A DNA stretch of 15,411 nt, taken from NCBI GenBank assembly GCA_910584435.1, contig CAJUAP010000063.1, forward strand, positions 1 to 15,411. The letters are read 5' to 3'. The position numbers and the translations under genes are program-made. Under the pieces are notes generated by a model, which saw only the letters and a program-made list of their open reading frames with translations, was not told the DNA's origin and did not search any database. Below, in pieces: positions 13,363 to 15,411 of the stretch; within the stretch, counting starts at the first letter, position 1; each line of letters opens with the position of its first letter. The stretch comes from an uncultured Acetatifactor sp. (GTDB lineage: Bacteria > Bacillota > Clostridia > Lachnospirales > Lachnospiraceae).

Positions 13363-15133
13363 AGATGGCAACCACCCTGTTTTTCCCTTCTTTTTTTGCC
13401 TTGTAGAGCGCCATGTCCACCCGTGTACACAAGGAATCCAAGGTATCCTCTTCCTGCGCCTGTGTCACGCCAAGGCTGATCGTCTGGGGCCTTGCGGAAG
13501 GAAAATGAATATTCGCAAAGCACTGCCTGATCAAATCCGCAATATACGCAGCCGATGACATGTCCGTATTCTGTAGAAGCATCATAAATTCTTCTCCGCC
13601 CCACCTTCCCGCGGAGACACTCTGCATATAAACCGATCCTTTGTTCTGCAGCAGACCGGAAAGAGCCATGAGTACATTGTCGCCCTCCTGATGTCCGAAT
13701 GTATCGTTTACCTGCTTAAAATCATCTATATCCAACATGACAAGAGAAAACTTCTCTTTCTCCACTTTGTCCAAAGCCTTGACAATCTGGGACTGGATCT
13801 CCGCACGATTGTAAAGCCCTGTCAATCCGTCAACGATTGCCGCTATCCGCAATTTCTCATTCACAAGCGCCAGCTGCTTATTCATTTCCTCCAATTCCAG
13901 CGAGGTCACACTGATAAAGGTTGCCAGCCTCGACACCAATGGCACCCTGGATAGGGAATCTGTCTCTGCCGGTACAACAGGAACCCCGCTGTCCTTTTTC
14001 TCCCCCTCCCTCATGGCCGCAATAACCAGGGTAACATTGTGCTGGTTTAAATTGCCGTTTGTGCGAAGAAATTCTCCATGAGAGAAGAATCCGCAGGAAG
14101 GCGCAATTTCCTGAAACGGATAAATCTCATAAGTCGGTTCCTTAGAAGTCCAAAACGTCCGTCTCGCAGCACAGGAATAAATCCGAAGCAGATCCGGAAC
14201 AAACTCCGCAATCCTCCGGCTGTCATGCCGAATGCTTTCAATGATTGTCCCCGGATCACCATAGGAAATCCGTACCACCGAACCAATGTCCATGTCCGAT
14301 GTCATCTGGATAGAACCATCCTCATTGCTTGCCACCGGTGTGCGCAGAATCGTTGTGCCATTGTGCTCATAAAATAAAGGAAACTCCAACGTGTTATAGA
14401 AAAAGTTGTCGTCATTTTTGATATTGAGATACTTTCGGTATACCTCATAGGCAGGAATTCCATCCAGTTCCTGTAAAATAGAGCCGTCTGATTTTGTGAC
14501 GCGGAACTTTCTTCCGAGGGGTTTCCATCCGGTGACATTGATGGAATCCACATAAAAATTCTCGCCCCCATAGAATACAATCAAAATGGACTTCTCCGAA
14601 ACTCCGTTTGCTTTGGAAAATACGCACGATGCATCACTTGTAATATCATCACTGCAGGCAACGCCTCCGAATATCTGTATATCTCTCCTGATCCATCTGA
14701 GCCCATCACAGAAACGCGTGGTGGATGTCTCTGGAATCGTAAAAAACATCTCTATCGCTTTCACCCATGGATACTGTTTTGTCTCCGCTACAATGGTTTC
14801 GGTGATCTGCTCTACAGAGGATTGGGTCAAATCATACTGAAATATCTTAACCTGCGTGGAAGGCAGTTCAAACATCGTACAAACCACAGTAATATTATAA
14901 GACAATCGGCAATCCACAATATTACCACTGGTGGAACATCCCATATACGGCACTTCCGGAAATACTTCTTCAATACCTTCACATACCTTATGTATCACAT
15001 CCCAATCTAAGACTTCCGTAAATATCTGGAACATACTTACATTCATATTGCCGGAATCGCATTGTTCCCTGAAATTAGATAATTCCTGAAGGAACATCTC
15101 CTGCTCCTTATACTCAAATTGAAACTGTTTCAT
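13361..15133 (-). CDS. FIST sensor-domain diguanylate cyclase (FIST-FIST_C-GGDEF)
   Basis: 590 aa. The ATG at 15133 has AAGGGTGG about 10 nt upstream; a TTG at 15142 would sit too close to it. Residues ~30-210 form a FIST N domain (MGCSTSGNI 64-72, IFGGVACSDD 154-163, GWKPLG 202-207), a cytoplasmic small-ligand sensor thought to bind amino acids. Residues ~220-375 form FIST_C (GFFSHGEF 348-355). A signalling helix (~408-430) leads into a GGDEF domain (~432-590) with LDIDDFK (467-473), the active-site GGEEF (512-516) and a C-terminal DMALYKAKKEGKN. All catalytic features are present, so it should make c-di-GMP. The allosteric inhibitory RxxD five residues before GGEEF is absent. There are no membrane segments. 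It is followed by its own terminator; tandem repeats lie upstream. Confidence 0.93.
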   Translation of the reverse strand: MKQFQFEYKEQEMFLQELSNFREQCDSGNMNVSMFQIFTEVLDWDVIHKVCEGIEEVFPEVPYMGCSTSGNIVDCRLSYNITVVCTMFELPSTQVKIFQYDLTQSSVEQITETIVAETKQYPWVKAIEMFFTIPETSTTRFCDGLRWIRRDIQIFGGVACSDDITSDASCVFSKANGVSEKSILIVFYGGENFYVDSINVTGWKPLGRKFRVTKSDGSILQELDGIPAYEVYRKYLNIKNDDNFFYNTLEFPLFYEHNGTTILRTPVASNEDGSIQMTSDMDIGSVVRISYGDPGTIIESIRHDSRRIAEFVPDLLRIYSCAARRTFWTSKEPTYEIYPFQEIAPSCGFFSHGEFLRTNGNLNQHNVTLVIAAMREGEKKDSGVPVVPAETDSLSRVPLVSRLATFISVTSLELEEMNKQLALVNEKLRIAAIVDGLTGLYNRAEIQSQIVKALDKVEKEKFSLVMLDIDDFKQVNDTFGHQEGDNVLMALSGLLQNKGSVYMQSVSAGRWGGEEFMMLLQNTDMSSAAYIADLIRQCFANIHFPSARPQTISLGVTQAQEEDTLDSLCTRVDMALYKAKKEGKNRVVAI

Positions 15134-15202
15134 CCAATACAATCCACCCTTTCTCCATTGCTATCATCCTTACATGAACATGACACCGTGACCTATTCGG
15201 CT

Positions 15203-15411
15203 GTTTCCTGCCTTACATATGGTCATTCCATTCCAACGATTAAACTTCTTCATGGCATGGATAACCATTCTATCGTTTCCTGTCTTACATATGGTCATAC
15301 AATACCAATGATTGGAACTTCTTCATGGCATGGATAACCATTCTATCGTTTCCTGCCTTACATATGGTCATACAATACCAATGATTGGAACTTCTTCATG
15401 GCATGGATAAC
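15203..15411. repeat. ~73-bp tandem repeats upstream of the FIST-GGDEF gene
   Basis: Three copies begin at 15203, 15275 and 15348 (periods 72 and 73). Copies 2 and 3 are almost identical over the visible part; copy 1 differs in its middle. Copy 3 is cut by the window edge, so the array may continue. Each of copies 2 and 3 contains the palindrome CCAATGATTGG. No spacers are present, so it is not a CRISPR array. The unit length is not a multiple of 3 and there is no credible gene in it. No clear promoter for the cyclase gene could be picked in 15134-15202. Confidence 0.85.

Noticed and set aside
15203..15411. CRISPR array
   Set aside because: The repeats are ~73 bp and contiguous, with no variable spacers between them.

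Overview
The window looks like chromosomal DNA of an anaerobic Firmicute, most probably a Lachnospiraceae-like Clostridium-group gut bacterium. This is an inference from the gene content: a type III glutamine synthetase, a ferredoxin-like aldo/keto reductase with two 4Fe-4S motifs, a FIST-GGDEF protein, two Ser/Thr/Pro- or Asp/Glu-rich lipoproteins, strong AGGAGG-type ribosome binding sites and moderate GC. No phage, plasmid, rRNA, tRNA or CRISPR feature was seen.

Layout. 1-1240 is a decayed corner. It holds a LytTR-type response regulator whose receiver has lost its catalytic residues and whose DNA-binding domain is cut off by a terminator hairpin. Remnants of a prolyl-tRNA deacylase (YbaK family) follow, fused to the DNA-binding end of an AraC regulator. 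1302-2363 (-) is mannonate dehydratase (uxuA) of glucuronate catabolism. 2727-3794 (+) is a secreted lipoprotein nuclease of the DNA/RNA non-specific type with a C-terminal Cys-rich tail domain.

9033-3819 (-) is the metabolic core: glnN (type III glutamine synthetase), pyrG (CTP synthase) and purF (glutamine PRPP amidotransferase), with an ATGA overlap between pyrG and purF. The first enzyme makes glutamine and the next two spend its amide nitrogen on pyrimidine and purine nucleotides. A near-consensus promoter (TTGACA-N17-CATAAT) lies about 190 bp upstream of glnN. Between promoter and gene are two tandem, related hairpins, each followed by a U-run, so the operon appears to be controlled by transcription attenuation or antitermination. 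This is the most interesting regulatory signal in the window.

9290-9676 (-) is a small coiled-coil protein whose last ~50 codons and stop come from a ~155-bp palindromic element with terminal inverted repeats and several internal hairpins. 10042-11301 (+) is a lipoprotein of unknown function, followed by a gap rich in inverted repeats. 13268-11577 (-) is a MerR regulator plus Fe-S aldo/keto reductase operon, driven by a promoter with the 19-bp spacer and dyad typical of MerR control; the two genes are separated by 37-bp tandem repeats. 15133-13361 (-) is a FIST-sensor diguanylate cyclase without a canonical inhibitory site, with 73-bp tandem repeats upstream that run to the window edge.
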